Below, piece after piece: positions 24,027-32,826 of a stretch of DNA of 55,244 nt (positions are counted from its first letter, which is position 1; each line of letters starts with the position of its first letter). The position numbers and the translations under genes were made by a program. The DNA comes from Erysipelotrichaceae bacterium (GTDB lineage Bacteria; Bacillota_I; Bacilli_A; Erysipelotrichales; Erysipelotrichaceae): assembly GCA_017442805.1 (NCBI GenBank), contig JAFRZA010000013.1, positions 1 through 55,244 on the forward strand, read 5' to 3'. The notes below the pieces were generated by a model that saw only the letters and a list, made by a program, of their open reading frames with translations, was not told the DNA's origin and made no database searches.

Positions 24027-25004
24027 ATGAACAGAAGAAGAATAATCATGGATGTGGATACCGGCAGCGATGACGCTGTCGCCCTGATGCTGGCGTGCAA
24101 GAGCCCGGAACTTAAACTGGAAGCCGTTACCGTCGGCTGGGGAAACCGACCGGTAGAAGACTGCGTTAGGAATACCCTGAAGGTGCTGCATCTGGTGGGC
24201 CGGGACGACATTCCCGTTTACCAGGGCTGCCCTGAGGCCATGGTAAGATACCTGAACGGGAAATTCGTCAGCAGCTGCCACGTCGTGGTGGATGGCGTCG
24301 AGCATTCCATTCATCCCGCTTCCTTTAACATACCTGCCCCGGACAGAGGTCCCGAGCCGCAGCATGCCGTCAGCTTCTTAGTGGAGTATCTGATGAAGCA
24401 GAGCGAAAAGATCACGGTAGTAAGCGTCGGTCCGCCGACCAACCTGGGCATGGCATTCCGCCTCCAGCCGGCCATTAAGGAGCACATTGAAGAGGTAGTC
24501 TTCATGGGCGGCAGCATCAACCGCGGCAATGAGACCCCGGTTGCGGAAGCTAACTTCTGCCACGACCCCGAGGCAGCCAAGATCATCATCGACTCCGGCG
24601 TCCGCTGCACGCTGATAACTCTTAACGCTACCCACAGTGCTGAGGTGACGAGGGAAGACATTGAGAAGTTTGAAAGACTTGGCACTCCGGAAGGCCGGTT
24701 CACCGCTGAACTGATTTCGATCCGTCTGGATGCCCAGGTCTACCTGGGCTTCGGTGACGGCAAGTCAGATGCCCTGCATGACGCTCTGGCCATCGCCTAT
24801 CTGGTTGACCCGAAGGTCATTACCGACATGAGAAAACTGCACTGCGACATTGACATCGGCCGGGGCGCCGCCTACGGCATGGTCATTGCCGATCAGAGAG
24901 GTAATGCCAGGTATGAAGAAATCAACAGCCAGGTATCATTCAACGCTTCCCGTCAGAAGTTTGTGAACATGTTGCTGGAGAGGTTTGCCGGAACAGACAG
25001 GTGA
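24027..25004 (+). CDS. Nucleoside hydrolase (IunH family)
   Basis: The 325-aa protein starts with the calcium-binding and catalytic motif DVDTGSDDA and has the family blocks VSVGPPTNLGMAF and VFMGGSI, with a C-terminal DALHDALAIAYL bearing the conserved Asp/His. It cleaves ribonucleosides to ribose and a base for salvage. Whether it prefers inosine, uridine or a broad range cannot be said. AAGGAG lies 6 bases before the ATG. It is probably co-transcribed with the GNAT gene. Confidence 0.92.
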   Translation: MNRRRIIMDVDTGSDDAVALMLACKSPELKLEAVTVGWGNRPVEDCVRNTLKVLHLVGRDDIPVYQGCPEAMVRYLNGKFVSSCHVVVDGVEHSIHPASFNIPAPDRGPEPQHAVSFLVEYLMKQSEKITVVSVGPPTNLGMAFRLQPAIKEHIEEVVFMGGSINRGNETPVAEANFCHDPEAAKIIIDSGVRCTLITLNATHSAEVTREDIEKFERLGTPEGRFTAELISIRLDAQVYLGFGDGKSDALHDALAIAYLVDPKVITDMRKLHCDIDIGRGAAYGMVIADQRGNARYEEINSQVSFNASRQKFVNMLLERFAGTDR

Positions 25005-25130
25005 TCTGATTGTTTTACTGCTTCTTTTACCATAAGATTATCTTCCTGTAATACTTAACTACTTCTTATTCTATTTATAATTAGCAAAATAAAACCTTTC
25101 TATTCAAGACAATGTCATCATTTATTGAGG

Positions 25131-25207
25131 TATAATATCCTGATAATTGACGTACAGATATGAAAAAGTCGGAGATTTTCAAATTGTCCCGGCTTCTTTC
25201 TTTTATT
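25131..25207 (+). promoter_or_regulatory. Promoter and leader hairpin before MerR-like gene
   Basis: The 247-base gap between 25004 and 25252 is AT-rich. It holds a perfect TATAAT at 25131-25136 without a clear -35 box. About 30 bases further on, a stem AAGTCGG/CCGGCTT (25166-25172 with 25189-25195) is followed by TCTTTCTTTT (25196-25205), resembling a terminator inside the leader. GGTTGTAACC follows near 25215. This may be an attenuator. Confidence 0.45.
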
Positions 25208-25251
25208 ATCATATGGTTGTAACCGGTTAAGAAAGAAAAGAGGAAAGAGAG

Positions 25252-25683
25252 ATGGATAAATACTATACACTGAATGATCTGGCGATGATGAGCGGGTTTA
25301 CGACCCGTACCCTGAGCACCTACCTTACCACCAACATCCTTCACGGTCAGAAGGAAGACGGAACCTGGAAATTCACCGAGAAAGACATTTATGATTTCTT
25401 CGCTGACCCCTATGTCAAGGAAGGCCTCAGGATCAAAAACAGCGCAGTCGTCTTTGACTTCCTGGCTGACAATGCCAAGAAGACGAAACGGACCTGCGTC
25501 ATTCTGGACATCCCGGCTTCCAGGGAGGAAAACCGGGAACTGTCAGACTTCTTCTGCGGTCAGATGGAAAAGGTCAGCGACACCCAGTTCAAGCTGGATT
25601 GGGATAACGGTCACTGTCGCGTCATTCTCTCCGGAGCGGAAGATCAGATCGCCCAGATCATGAAGGAATACTACAGCAGATAA
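25252..25683 (+). CDS. MerR-like helix-turn-helix protein with C-terminal domain
   Basis: The 143-aa protein begins with a short winged-helix of the MerR/excisionase type (YYTLNDLAMMSGFTTRTLSTYLTTNILHGQ, then WKFTEKDIYDFF). Its C-terminal half (about residues 75-143) is an alpha/beta segment without a recognised family. It is probably a DNA-binding regulator; target and signal are unknown. GAGGAAAGAGAG precedes the ATG. A strong terminator follows, so it is monocistronic. Confidence 0.7.
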   Translation: MDKYYTLNDLAMMSGFTTRTLSTYLTTNILHGQKEDGTWKFTEKDIYDFFADPYVKEGLRIKNSAVVFDFLADNAKKTKRTCVILDIPASREENRELSDFFCGQMEKVSDTQFKLDWDNGHCRVILSGAEDQIAQIMKEYYSR

Positions 25684-25708
25684 ACTGCCGAAAAAAAAGT
25701 CTGCCTGG

Positions 25709-25731
25709 AAGCCCTGATACAGGGCTTTTTT
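25709..25731 (+). terminator. Terminator after MerR-like gene
   Basis: The 8-bp stem AAGCCCTG/CAGGGCTT with loop ATA is followed by a T run. Confidence 0.9.
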
Positions 25732-25860
25732 GCTGGGAAACACGTCATCAGCTTTTTCAAATGAAGGAATTGCTGACAGAACACCTGTCTTCCGGACTGC
25801 AGACAAATTGTTCATTAACTGACTTAATACAGTGGTAAAATAATGCTGGAGGCACTGATT

Positions 25861-26559
25861 ATGAGAAAAATGCTGATTGCGACCATGGCACCCGTTCTGT
25901 GGATTCTGACTCTTTTTGACGCGGTTTCCATTTTCTTCATGTTCCGGGCCTACAGGCGTCAGAAAGCCAGTGAGATCTCCTTGCTTACCGGCATTCTGTG
26001 TCTGGGTCTGTTTTATGACTCGCTGATCCTTTCCGGCGGAGCGCTGTTGCCCTTCGGACCGCTGTTAAAGACTCTCAGTCAGTTCCGCTACATCCTGCAC
26101 TGCGTATTGATTCCGCTGCTGTTTCCCATCTGCGCTCACTCCCTGAAGGCTTCCAAAAAGACGATGAAACTCATCTGGGTAATCTCCGTCGTTATCATGC
26201 TGATCGGCCTTTACGCCGGCATTTCCGTCATCACCGAGGAAAGAACGATCGGAGCGATCAGAAGATATGCCGAATCGGAAATGACCGGCCGGTTTGCTGA
26301 TACGGTGATCAGCTTACTGGACACCGTTCACGTCTTCTTCATGATCGGCATCGGCATCTACCTCTGGATCAGAAAGAAGAACCCCAACATGTTCTTCTCG
26401 GGCTTCTTCATGCTGCTGTTCACCCTTTTGGGCATCTTCCTGGGAAAGGATCCTTCGGGTGATAGGACGCAGAGTCTGATGTTCTACATCAGCATGTTCG
26501 GTGAATCACTGATGGTCTATTTCCTCTACCGCTTCATCAGAAAAGAAGGAAAGGCATAA
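25861..26559 (+). CDS. Polytopic membrane protein of unknown function
   Basis: The 232-aa protein has about seven hydrophobic segments spread over its whole length, short charged loops and a basic C-terminus. No transporter or enzyme signature is recognised. The ATG at 25861 has GGAGG 8 bases upstream, better than the ATG at 25843. An EamA-type transporter gene follows 26 bases later, so they may share a transcript. Confidence 0.7.
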   Translation: MRKMLIATMAPVLWILTLFDAVSIFFMFRAYRRQKASEISLLTGILCLGLFYDSLILSGGALLPFGPLLKTLSQFRYILHCVLIPLLFPICAHSLKASKKTMKLIWVISVVIMLIGLYAGISVITEERTIGAIRRYAESEMTGRFADTVISLLDTVHVFFMIGIGIYLWIRKKNPNMFFSGFFMLLFTLLGIFLGKDPSGDRTQSLMFYISMFGESLMVYFLYRFIRKEGKA

Positions 26560-26585
26560 GATCCTATCCTGCATAGTTTAAATCA

Positions 26586-27449
26586 ATGAAAAGAGAATTC
26601 AGCATCCTTTGTCTGTTTGCGGTCGCTTTGATCTTCGGAGCGGGCTATGTATTTCAAAGCGCGGTCAGCGGTTACGTTGGCCCCTTTACGCTTAACGCCA
26701 TCCGCTACATCGCGGCCGGGCTGATCTTAATGCCCTGCCTGCTGATCAGGGACGGCACGGATCTGCGAAGCCTGATGAAAAGCGGAGCGTTACTGGGACT
26801 GATCAGCTTCATGGCTCCTAATTTCCAGCAGGCGGCGATGGCCAGCACTTCGGTCGGCAAGGCCGCCTTCATCTCCACCATGTACATCGTCATGGTCCCG
26901 GTACTGGCCTTTCTGTTCTACCGTGAGCGCCTGACCAGCCGGGTCATCTTCTCCCTGGTTCTGGCCGTCATCGGCCTTTACATTCTCTGTGATCTGAAGA
27001 TCACCGACCTGTCCTTCCGGACTCATGACGTCTATCTGCTGATGACGGCGCTGCTGTTTGCCCTGCAGATGGTTCTGATCGAGCGCATCGTAAGCCGAAT
27101 CCATCCGCTGAAGATCGCGGCCGTTTCCGATCTGGTCGGCGGTCTGCTGTCGCTGGTCTTTGCCCTGGCGCGGGAGAGCGTGACGCCGGAGAATCTGAAG
27201 ATCACGGCCTGGTCCATTGTCTATCTGACCGTTGTCGCTACGGTCATCGGTTATTCCCTGCAGTTTGTCGGTCAGAAGGGCGTTGATTCCACCACCGCGT
27301 CGCTGATCATGTCATTGGAATCCGTTTTCTCAGTGGCCGCCGGCTATCTGTTTCTCAATCAGATTCTGACCGCCAAGGAGATCATTGGCTGCATCATCCT
27401 GTTTGCGGCCGTAGTGATCTGCCAGCTGCCGGAGCAGAGAAGAGAATGA
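26586..27449 (+). CDS. EamA/DMT family transporter
   Basis: The 287-aa protein has ten hydrophobic segments in two EamA repeats. Typical blocks are FTLNAIRYIAAGLIL in the first, KAAFISTMYIVMVPVLAF at its end, and STTASLIMSLESVFSVAAGYLFLNQ in the second. The family exports or imports small metabolites such as amino acids and nucleosides; direction and substrate are unknown. It is convergent with argS over a shared hairpin. Confidence 0.88.
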   Translation: MKREFSILCLFAVALIFGAGYVFQSAVSGYVGPFTLNAIRYIAAGLILMPCLLIRDGTDLRSLMKSGALLGLISFMAPNFQQAAMASTSVGKAAFISTMYIVMVPVLAFLFYRERLTSRVIFSLVLAVIGLYILCDLKITDLSFRTHDVYLLMTALLFALQMVLIERIVSRIHPLKIAAVSDLVGGLLSLVFALARESVTPENLKITAWSIVYLTVVATVIGYSLQFVGQKGVDSTTASLIMSLESVFSVAAGYLFLNQILTAKEIIGCIILFAAVVICQLPEQRRE

Positions 27450-27472
27450 AAAAAGCTGCCTGAGGCAGCTTT
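27448..27472. terminator. Bidirectional terminator between eamA-like gene and argS
   Basis: A perfect 9-bp stem AAAGCTGCC/GGCAGCTTT with loop TGA lies between the convergent genes. An A-run flanks the left side, giving a T-run for the minus strand. Confidence 0.85.
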
Positions 27473-29907
27473 CAGTCTATTATTACGGATTTGTTATTGA
27501 TGTCCAGGATCTTGACCTCGGTTTGAGCGCCAAGGTTCTTTTTCATCAGTTCAGCCAGCTCGCTGATGGCAACTTTCATATCATCAGCCCGACAGGGGTC
27601 AACGAGTTCCATGATCATGAAGGCGTTGACGGTATCTTCTCTCAGAATGGTCCTGACGCCTTCGCGCCAGTTCCAGCAGCGGCAGATCGCGCCTCTGTCG
27701 TCCTTGTAACAGATCTCCCCTTCGTAGGGCGGCTCTGACTCATCGGAACCGTAGGTAATGAATTCCTCATTGCCGCTGGCCTTGGTGAGGCGGATGTTGC
27801 CTTCAAAGCGGTCAATGTCCTCGCCGCCGCAGGGCAGAGCGTACTTCAGGGAAATGTAGTTGTAGATGTCCACCAGCGGGTTGATGCAGCTGAGATGATT
27901 GCCGTTCTTCACTCTCTTCAGCAGGGCTTCAATGGAGCTTCTCGCTCCCTTCTTGGTCTTGAACTTGCTGAAGGCGTCGCGCCAGACGGCAACGACCGGA
28001 TTCCTGCTGAATTCCGAATCGCCGAGATGCTGCAGGCAGAGCTCTTCGCCTTCCTTAAGAAGAGGAAGGAACTGCTCCTCATCCTTGACGCGGTTGTCAA
28101 TGCCCTTGGCAACGATGACGGCAATCTGAGCCTTGGGGAACAGCTGCCAGAAGTCGTTTTCGACGACGAAGCGCTGACGGCCGTCTTCAAAGGTGAGGGG
28201 TTCATCGCTCAGTTCGATGCGTTCATCTTCAGCCTTTTCTTCCGGCTTTTCTTCCTTGATCATCTTCTCCGGCGCGCTGACGCCTAAAAGGGCCAGGGCG
28301 TTGTGCAGGGTGATCCGGGTGGCTTCCACCAGCGCCAGACGCTCAGCCGTCAGTTCGGGATTGCCCGGGTCGTTGATGCGGCAGGCACCGTAGAAGGAAT
28401 GGAAGTAGGCTGCCAGCTTCTGAACGAAGTTGCAGATCTTGTTGGGGCTTCTGGTAACGGCCGCGTCGGTCACGACGTCGCGGAAGGAAGCTATGTGCTT
28501 AAGCAAATCGATTTCCTTGGGGTTGGTCAGCCTGGTATAGCTTTCCCGCATGCCCGGCTTTTCGCTCACCTGACGCAGGATCGAACAGATGCGGGCGTAG
28601 GCGTACTGGGCGTAGAAGACCGGGTTGTCGTTGGTCTGGCTTCTGGCCAGGCCCAGGTCGAATTCCATGTGGGTATCCAGGGCCTTGGACAGGAAGAAGT
28701 AACGGGCAGCGTCGACGCCGATGTCGTCGATCAGCTCACGCAGGGTAATGGCATTGCCGGTACGCTTGCTCATCTTGACTTCCACGCCGTTTTCCACCAG
28801 TCTGACCATCTGGCAGAGGTCAACGTGCAGGTTGTCGGCGTTGTAGCCCAGCGCCTGCATAGAGGCCTTGACCCTGGCAATGTAGCCGTGGTGGTCGGCG
28901 CCCCAGATGTTGACCAGCACTTCATAGCCGCGGTCATACTTGTACTTGTGGTTGGCAATGTCGGGAGTCAGGTAGGTGTAAAGGCCGTTGGACTTTCTTA
29001 AGACGCGGTCCTTCTCGTCGCCGTATTCGGTGGACTTGAACCACAGGGCGCCGCCGTCTTCGTAAAGCAGGCCCTTCTGATTCATTTCCTCGACGACCTG
29101 GTCGACCATGCCCTGATCGACGATCCACTTCTCGGAGATCCAGGAGTCGAATTCACAGCCATAGTGCTGCAGGTCCTTTTTGATGATCTCCAGTTCCATG
29201 TCCCGGCCGATCTTGGCCAGCTGTTCAACGGCTTCGTCATGGTCCATCTTCAGCCACTTGTCGCCGTCCTTGTCGGCGATCTGGCGGGCAATGCGCCTGA
29301 CGTCTTCGCCGTGGTAGCCGTCTTCCGGCAGGGTGAAGTCCAGCCCGAAGATCTCCTGTATTCTGGCGTAGAGCGACAGACCCAGGTTGTGGATCTGGGC
29401 ACCGGCATCGTTGATGTAGTATTCTCTGGTGGCGTCAAAGCCGGCCGCGTTGAGAATGCGGACGCAGCTGTCGCCCCAGACCGCTCCGCGGGCGTGGCCG
29501 CAGTGCAGCGGCCCGGTCGGGTTGGCGGATACGTATTCTTCCAGGTACTTGACGCCCTTGCCGAAATCGCTCTTGCCGTAGTCATCCCTTTCGGTAAGGA
29601 TGACGTTGATGATGTTGGCCATGGCATCCTTCTTGATCCAGAAGTTGATGAAGCCCGGCCCGGCAATTTCGATCCTTTCGGCTTCCGGCAGTTTCTGCGC
29701 CAGAGCTTCTCTGAGCTCTTCGGCGATCTCCTGAGGTCTTCGCTTCAGCACACGGGTAAGACGCATGGCGATGTTGGTGGAGTAGTCCCCGTTGGCGTTG
29801 TCCTTGGGGATTTCAATGACGACCATGCCGTCTTCAGGCTGCAGGCCGAACTTTTCGGTTACGGCTTTCTTGATTCCTTGAATCAGTTTTTCATCAATCT
29901 TACTCAT
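27472..29907 (-). CDS. argS: Arginyl-tRNA synthetase fused to a B3/B4 tRNA-editing domain
   Basis: The 811-aa protein is about 260 residues longer than normal ArgRS. Residues 1 to about 551 are a complete class-I ArgRS with HCGH (HIGH) in SANPTGPLHCGH, KMSKR in VKMSKRTGNAI, and the DALR anticodon-binding end. A charged linker (EEKPEEKAEDE) leads to residues about 580-811, a B3/B4 domain: FWQLFPKAQIAVIVAKGIDN, SIEALLKRVKNGNHLSCINPLVD and a C-terminal CRCWNWREG. B3/B4 is the PheRS-beta editing fold. Stand-alone relatives deacylate mischarged tRNA, including canavanyl-tRNA-Arg. The fusion suggests cis-proofreading of tRNA-Arg. tRNA-Arg(UCU) is divergently placed next door. Confidence 0.93.
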   Translation of the reverse strand: MSKIDEKLIQGIKKAVTEKFGLQPEDGMVVIEIPKDNANGDYSTNIAMRLTRVLKRRPQEIAEELREALAQKLPEAERIEIAGPGFINFWIKKDAMANIINVILTERDDYGKSDFGKGVKYLEEYVSANPTGPLHCGHARGAVWGDSCVRILNAAGFDATREYYINDAGAQIHNLGLSLYARIQEIFGLDFTLPEDGYHGEDVRRIARQIADKDGDKWLKMDHDEAVEQLAKIGRDMELEIIKKDLQHYGCEFDSWISEKWIVDQGMVDQVVEEMNQKGLLYEDGGALWFKSTEYGDEKDRVLRKSNGLYTYLTPDIANHKYKYDRGYEVLVNIWGADHHGYIARVKASMQALGYNADNLHVDLCQMVRLVENGVEVKMSKRTGNAITLRELIDDIGVDAARYFFLSKALDTHMEFDLGLARSQTNDNPVFYAQYAYARICSILRQVSEKPGMRESYTRLTNPKEIDLLKHIASFRDVVTDAAVTRSPNKICNFVQKLAAYFHSFYGACRINDPGNPELTAERLALVEATRITLHNALALLGVSAPEKMIKEEKPEEKAEDERIELSDEPLTFEDGRQRFVVENDFWQLFPKAQIAVIVAKGIDNRVKDEEQFLPLLKEGEELCLQHLGDSEFSRNPVVAVWRDAFSKFKTKKGARSSIEALLKRVKNGNHLSCINPLVDIYNYISLKYALPCGGEDIDRFEGNIRLTKASGNEEFITYGSDESEPPYEGEICYKDDRGAICRCWNWREGVRTILREDTVNAFMIMELVDPCRADDMKVAISELAELMKKNLGAQTEVKILDINNKSVIID

Positions 29908-29990
29908 GTTCTCAGGTCTCCTTTTCTGTCAGAAGTTCACTTATTATTATAACATTTTTACTTATTATTTCTTCTCTTTTTCAATATCTG

Positions 29991-30019
29991 TTGATTTTCA
30001 CGGACCGTTTGATTAGAAT
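29991..30019 (+). promoter_or_regulatory. tRNA-Arg promoter
   Basis: TTGATT (29991-29996) and TAGAAT (30014-30019) are 17 bases apart, ending 14 bases before the tRNA. Confidence 0.7.
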
Positions 30020-30033
30020 AGAGACTGCAGCAC

Positions 30034-30110
30034 GCCCTCATAGCTCAGTTGGATAGAGCATCCGCCTTCTAAGCGGACGGTCGAGCGTTCGAGTCGCCCT
30101 GAGGGCGCCA
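30034..30110 (+). tRNA. tRNA-Arg (TCT anticodon)
   Basis: The acceptor stem GCCCTCA/TGAGGGC, discriminator G and encoded CCA delimit a 77-base gene. The anticodon loop CTTCTAA gives TCT, decoding AGA. It is the substrate of the enzyme encoded on the other strand 127 bases away. Confidence 0.97.
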
Positions 30111-30123
30111 TGTTGTTAAGAGT

Positions 30124-30151
30124 GCTTCAATGATATCGTTGAAGCTTTTTT
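30124..30151 (+). terminator. Terminator of tRNA-Arg
   Basis: A 7-bp stem GCTTCAA/TTGAAGC with an 8-base loop is followed by T6. Confidence 0.9.
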
Positions 30152-30305
30152 ATGAGTGTTCTGTATGCTGACTTCAATATGAAAAGAAAGATTCAGCGAA
30201 GATGATTGAAGATTCAATGGCTTGATGCAGACTGTGACCAGACAAATGACCAAATAAACGACCAAATAAGTTATACCGGTACGGTGTTCGTGAAAAGCTC
30301 CATTG
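30152..30305. other. Gap without a gene; short direct repeat
   Basis: No coding region is seen. The decamer GACCAAATAA occurs twice (30248-30257 and 30260-30269), with a related GACCAGACAA just before. It sits next to a tRNA, a common integration target, but no second tRNA 3' end or integrase is present. Confidence 0.3.
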
Positions 30306-30338
30306 AAAAAGCCCTTCCCAGCGGGGAAGGACCTTTTT
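30306..30338 (-). terminator. Terminator of arc operon
   Basis: On the minus strand a long GC-rich stem (CCTTCCC/GGGAAGG, extended by AAAAAGG/CTTTTT with one mismatch) ends in a T5 run, 30 bases after the yfcC-like stop codon. Confidence 0.85.
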
Positions 30339-30369
30339 CTTAATTACCAAAATGATATCGCTGCGATTA

Positions 30370-31800
30370 TTACAGGATCATCATGGCCACGGTGACAACG
30401 ATGATGTTGACGATGGCGATGGCGATGACGCACTTCAGAGCGAACTTCATGAAGGTCGTGTATTCGATCTTGGCTGTCTGTAAGCCGCCCATCAGAGCAC
30501 CTGCTGTCGGGGCAAACAGGTTGATCAGGCCGTTGGCAGCGGAGAAGATCAGAATCAGAACTTCAACGGAGAAGCCCAGCTGAGAGGTGACCGGTCCCAT
30601 GATCGGCATGGACAGACCAGCCAGACCGGAAGTTGACGGAACCAGGAAGGACAACGGCAGATACAGGATGTAGGCCAGCGGGGCATAGATGAAGCCCGGA
30701 ACGCCTTCCAGAATGCCGGCGATGACTCTGACAAGCCACGGACCTAAGCCGGTGTTGCTCATCAGAACGGTGGCGCCTCTGGCGACCGCGATGATCAGAG
30801 CGACGGAGATCAGGTCAGCGGAACCGGCGATGAAGGTCTCAACGATCTTCTTTTCCTTCATGCCGTAGATGATGCCGATGACGATGGCCATGATGAAGAA
30901 CAGCACGGCACCTTCATCAAAGTACCAGTATCCCAGCGGGATACCTTCGCCCATGATGACTTCGGACCAGCCGGAGAAGATATTGATGCCGTAGTCTTCC
31001 CAGGGCAGGAAACCGCAGATCATGACGATGAAGGAGAGGGCGAATAACCATAAGACGAGCTTCTGCTTGCCCTGCAGCTTGCCTTCAATGTCAAAGTTCC
31101 TGGAGTATTCCTCTTCCATGACCTTCTGTTCCTGTAAGGACAGGAAGGTTGAGCCCTTGTCAGCCTTGACCTTCTTGGCATACTTCAGAACGAAGTAGAG
31201 GGCAACGGCGTAGGAAGTCAGCCAGACGACAACGCCCAGGCCGATCATCTTGCCGGTATCAACGGCAACGCCGACATCATTGCAGGCGGCAACGGCAGCC
31301 ATGGTGCAGAACGGGTTGTTGGTGGAGCCTAAGACGCCGACACCGGCACCGAAGGCGACGACCAGAGCGCCGGTCAGGGTATCCATGCCGGCAGCGACCA
31401 TGGTGGAGGCGAGCATGATGTAGAAGGGAACGGTCTCTTCACACATGCCGTAGGTGGTTCCGCCGATGGAGAATACGAACATGACCACGGCAATCAGGAT
31501 CTCTTCCTTGCCATGGAGCTTGCGGACCAGGGTGGCAATGCCGGCATCCAGAGCGCCGGTAGCCTTGACGATGCCTAAGAAGCCGCCGATGGCAAAGATG
31601 AAGGCGATCAGGTCAGCACCGGCGCCGGCAGCATCCGAGAAGCCGTCGACGACCGATCTGATGATGGTCGCAAAGGAAGCGGGGGTAACACCGCTGTCCG
31701 GTGAAGCCAGCGCGACGATCCATGAAAGAACGGCCAGCGCCAGGATCATGAGAATCAGTATCGTGAATGACGATAACATCTTCTTCTGTTTCTTTTCCAT
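30370..31800 (-). CDS. YfcC-family transporter, probable arginine/ornithine antiporter
   Basis: The 476-aa protein has about 12 membrane segments and the YfcC/DcuC-type signatures GGTTYGMCEETVPFY, GSTNNPFCTMAAVAAC and PSTSGLAGLSMPIMGP. The family carries amino or dicarboxylic acids. Its place as the last gene of an arginine deiminase operon strongly suggests electroneutral exchange of arginine for ornithine, the role of ArcD elsewhere. It is separated from arcC by a palindromic hairpin, which may lower its expression. Confidence 0.85.
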   Translation of the reverse strand: MEKKQKKMLSSFTILILMILALAVLSWIVALASPDSGVTPASFATIIRSVVDGFSDAAGAGADLIAFIFAIGGFLGIVKATGALDAGIATLVRKLHGKEEILIAVVMFVFSIGGTTYGMCEETVPFYIMLASTMVAAGMDTLTGALVVAFGAGVGVLGSTNNPFCTMAAVAACNDVGVAVDTGKMIGLGVVVWLTSYAVALYFVLKYAKKVKADKGSTFLSLQEQKVMEEEYSRNFDIEGKLQGKQKLVLWLFALSFIVMICGFLPWEDYGINIFSGWSEVIMGEGIPLGYWYFDEGAVLFFIMAIVIGIIYGMKEKKIVETFIAGSADLISVALIIAVARGATVLMSNTGLGPWLVRVIAGILEGVPGFIYAPLAYILYLPLSFLVPSTSGLAGLSMPIMGPVTSQLGFSVEVLILIFSAANGLINLFAPTAGALMGGLQTAKIEYTTFMKFALKCVIAIAIVNIIVVTVAMMIL

Positions 31801-31854
31801 TTTTCTTAAATTCCTCCCTTTAAGTATTGATTAATGGATAAATAAATCCTTATG

Positions 31855-31876
31855 TGAAAATCCCAAGGGATTTTCA
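31855..31876 (-). terminator. Intercistronic palindrome between arcC and transporter gene
   Basis: Perfect 10-base arms TGAAAATCCC/GGGATTTTCA are separated by only AA. No T-run follows on the minus strand, so it may be a processing or stabilising element rather than a terminator. Confidence 0.6.
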
Positions 31877-31886
31877 TACTAACTGA

Positions 31887-32822
31887 TTACCGGTGAATGA
31901 TGGTACCGGTCTTGCCCTGCAGGGCTTCCCTGGCTTTTTGGAGCGAGGTGATCAGGGCCTGGCCGTTTTCCGTCTTCTCGACGTATTCGATGCAGGATTC
32001 CACCTTGGGAAGCATGCTGCCGGGGGCAAACTGCTTTTCGGCGATGTACTGCCTCGCTTCTGCCAGGCTCATTTCGCTCAGGGCCTTCTGATCAGGCTTG
32101 TTGAAGTTGACGCAGACCTGATCGACCGCCGTCAATATCACCAGCATGTCGGCGTGCAGGTCCAGGGCCAGTCTTGAGGAGGCGCGGTCCTTGTCGATGA
32201 CCGCGGCCACGCCGCTGTAGCCGTACTGTTCTCTGACGACCGGGATGCCGCCGCCGCCCACGGTGATGACGATGTTGTGCTGGCTGACCAGCTGTTCCAC
32301 CATCCTAAGTTCGACGATGGAGACCGGGATCGGTGAGGGCACGACTCTGCGGTAGCCTCTTCCGGCGTCTTCCACGAAGGTGTAGCCGGTCTCGGCGACG
32401 ATCCTGTCAGCTTCTTCCTTGGAATAGAAGGAGCCGATCGGCTTGGTGGGATGCTGGAAGGCGGGGTCTTCCCTGGAGACTTCGACCTGGGTCACCACGG
32501 TGGCGACCGGCTTGTCGATGCCGCGTCTTTCCAGTTCGGCCTGGATGGCCTGCTGGAGGTGATAGCCGATGTAGCCCTGGGTCATGGCTCCGCATTCGGG
32601 GAAGGGCATTCCCGGGGTTCCGGCGTTATTGTTATGGGCAAATTCGAAGGCCAGGTTGACCATGCCGACCTGGGGGCCGTTGCCGTGGCCGATGACCACG
32701 TCATAGCCTTCCTCGACCAGATCGACGATGGTGGAGGCGGTATTCTTGACCAGATCCAGCTGCTGCTGGGGCGTATTGCCGAGGGCGTTGCCGCCTAAGG
32801 CGATTACCAATCTCTTGCTCAT
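31887..32822 (-). CDS. arcC: Carbamate kinase
   Basis: The 311-aa protein matches carbamate kinase throughout: the N-terminal LVIALGGNALG phosphate loop, GHGNGPQVGMVNLAFE, the VVPSPIPVSIVE block and VGGGGIPVV, with a C-terminal PGSMLPKVESCIEYVE. It makes ATP from carbamoyl phosphate and ADP, the energy-yielding step of arginine fermentation. It is 4 bases downstream of arcB. Confidence 0.97.
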   Translation of the reverse strand: MSKRLVIALGGNALGNTPQQQLDLVKNTASTIVDLVEEGYDVVIGHGNGPQVGMVNLAFEFAHNNNAGTPGMPFPECGAMTQGYIGYHLQQAIQAELERRGIDKPVATVVTQVEVSREDPAFQHPTKPIGSFYSKEEADRIVAETGYTFVEDAGRGYRRVVPSPIPVSIVELRMVEQLVSQHNIVITVGGGGIPVVREQYGYSGVAAVIDKDRASSRLALDLHADMLVILTAVDQVCVNFNKPDQKALSEMSLAEARQYIAEKQFAPGSMLPKVESCIEYVEKTENGQALITSLQKAREALQGKTGTIIHR

Positions 32823-32826
32823 AGGC

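Noticed and set aside
29164..29952. 262-codon open frame opposite argS
   Set aside because: It lies wholly antisense to conserved ArgRS domains, with no ribosome site and no recognisable product.
30152..30305. Attachment site or integrase remnant next to tRNA-Arg
   Set aside because: There is a short repeat (GACCAAATAA twice) but no duplicated tRNA end, no recombinase frame and no foreign genes beyond it.
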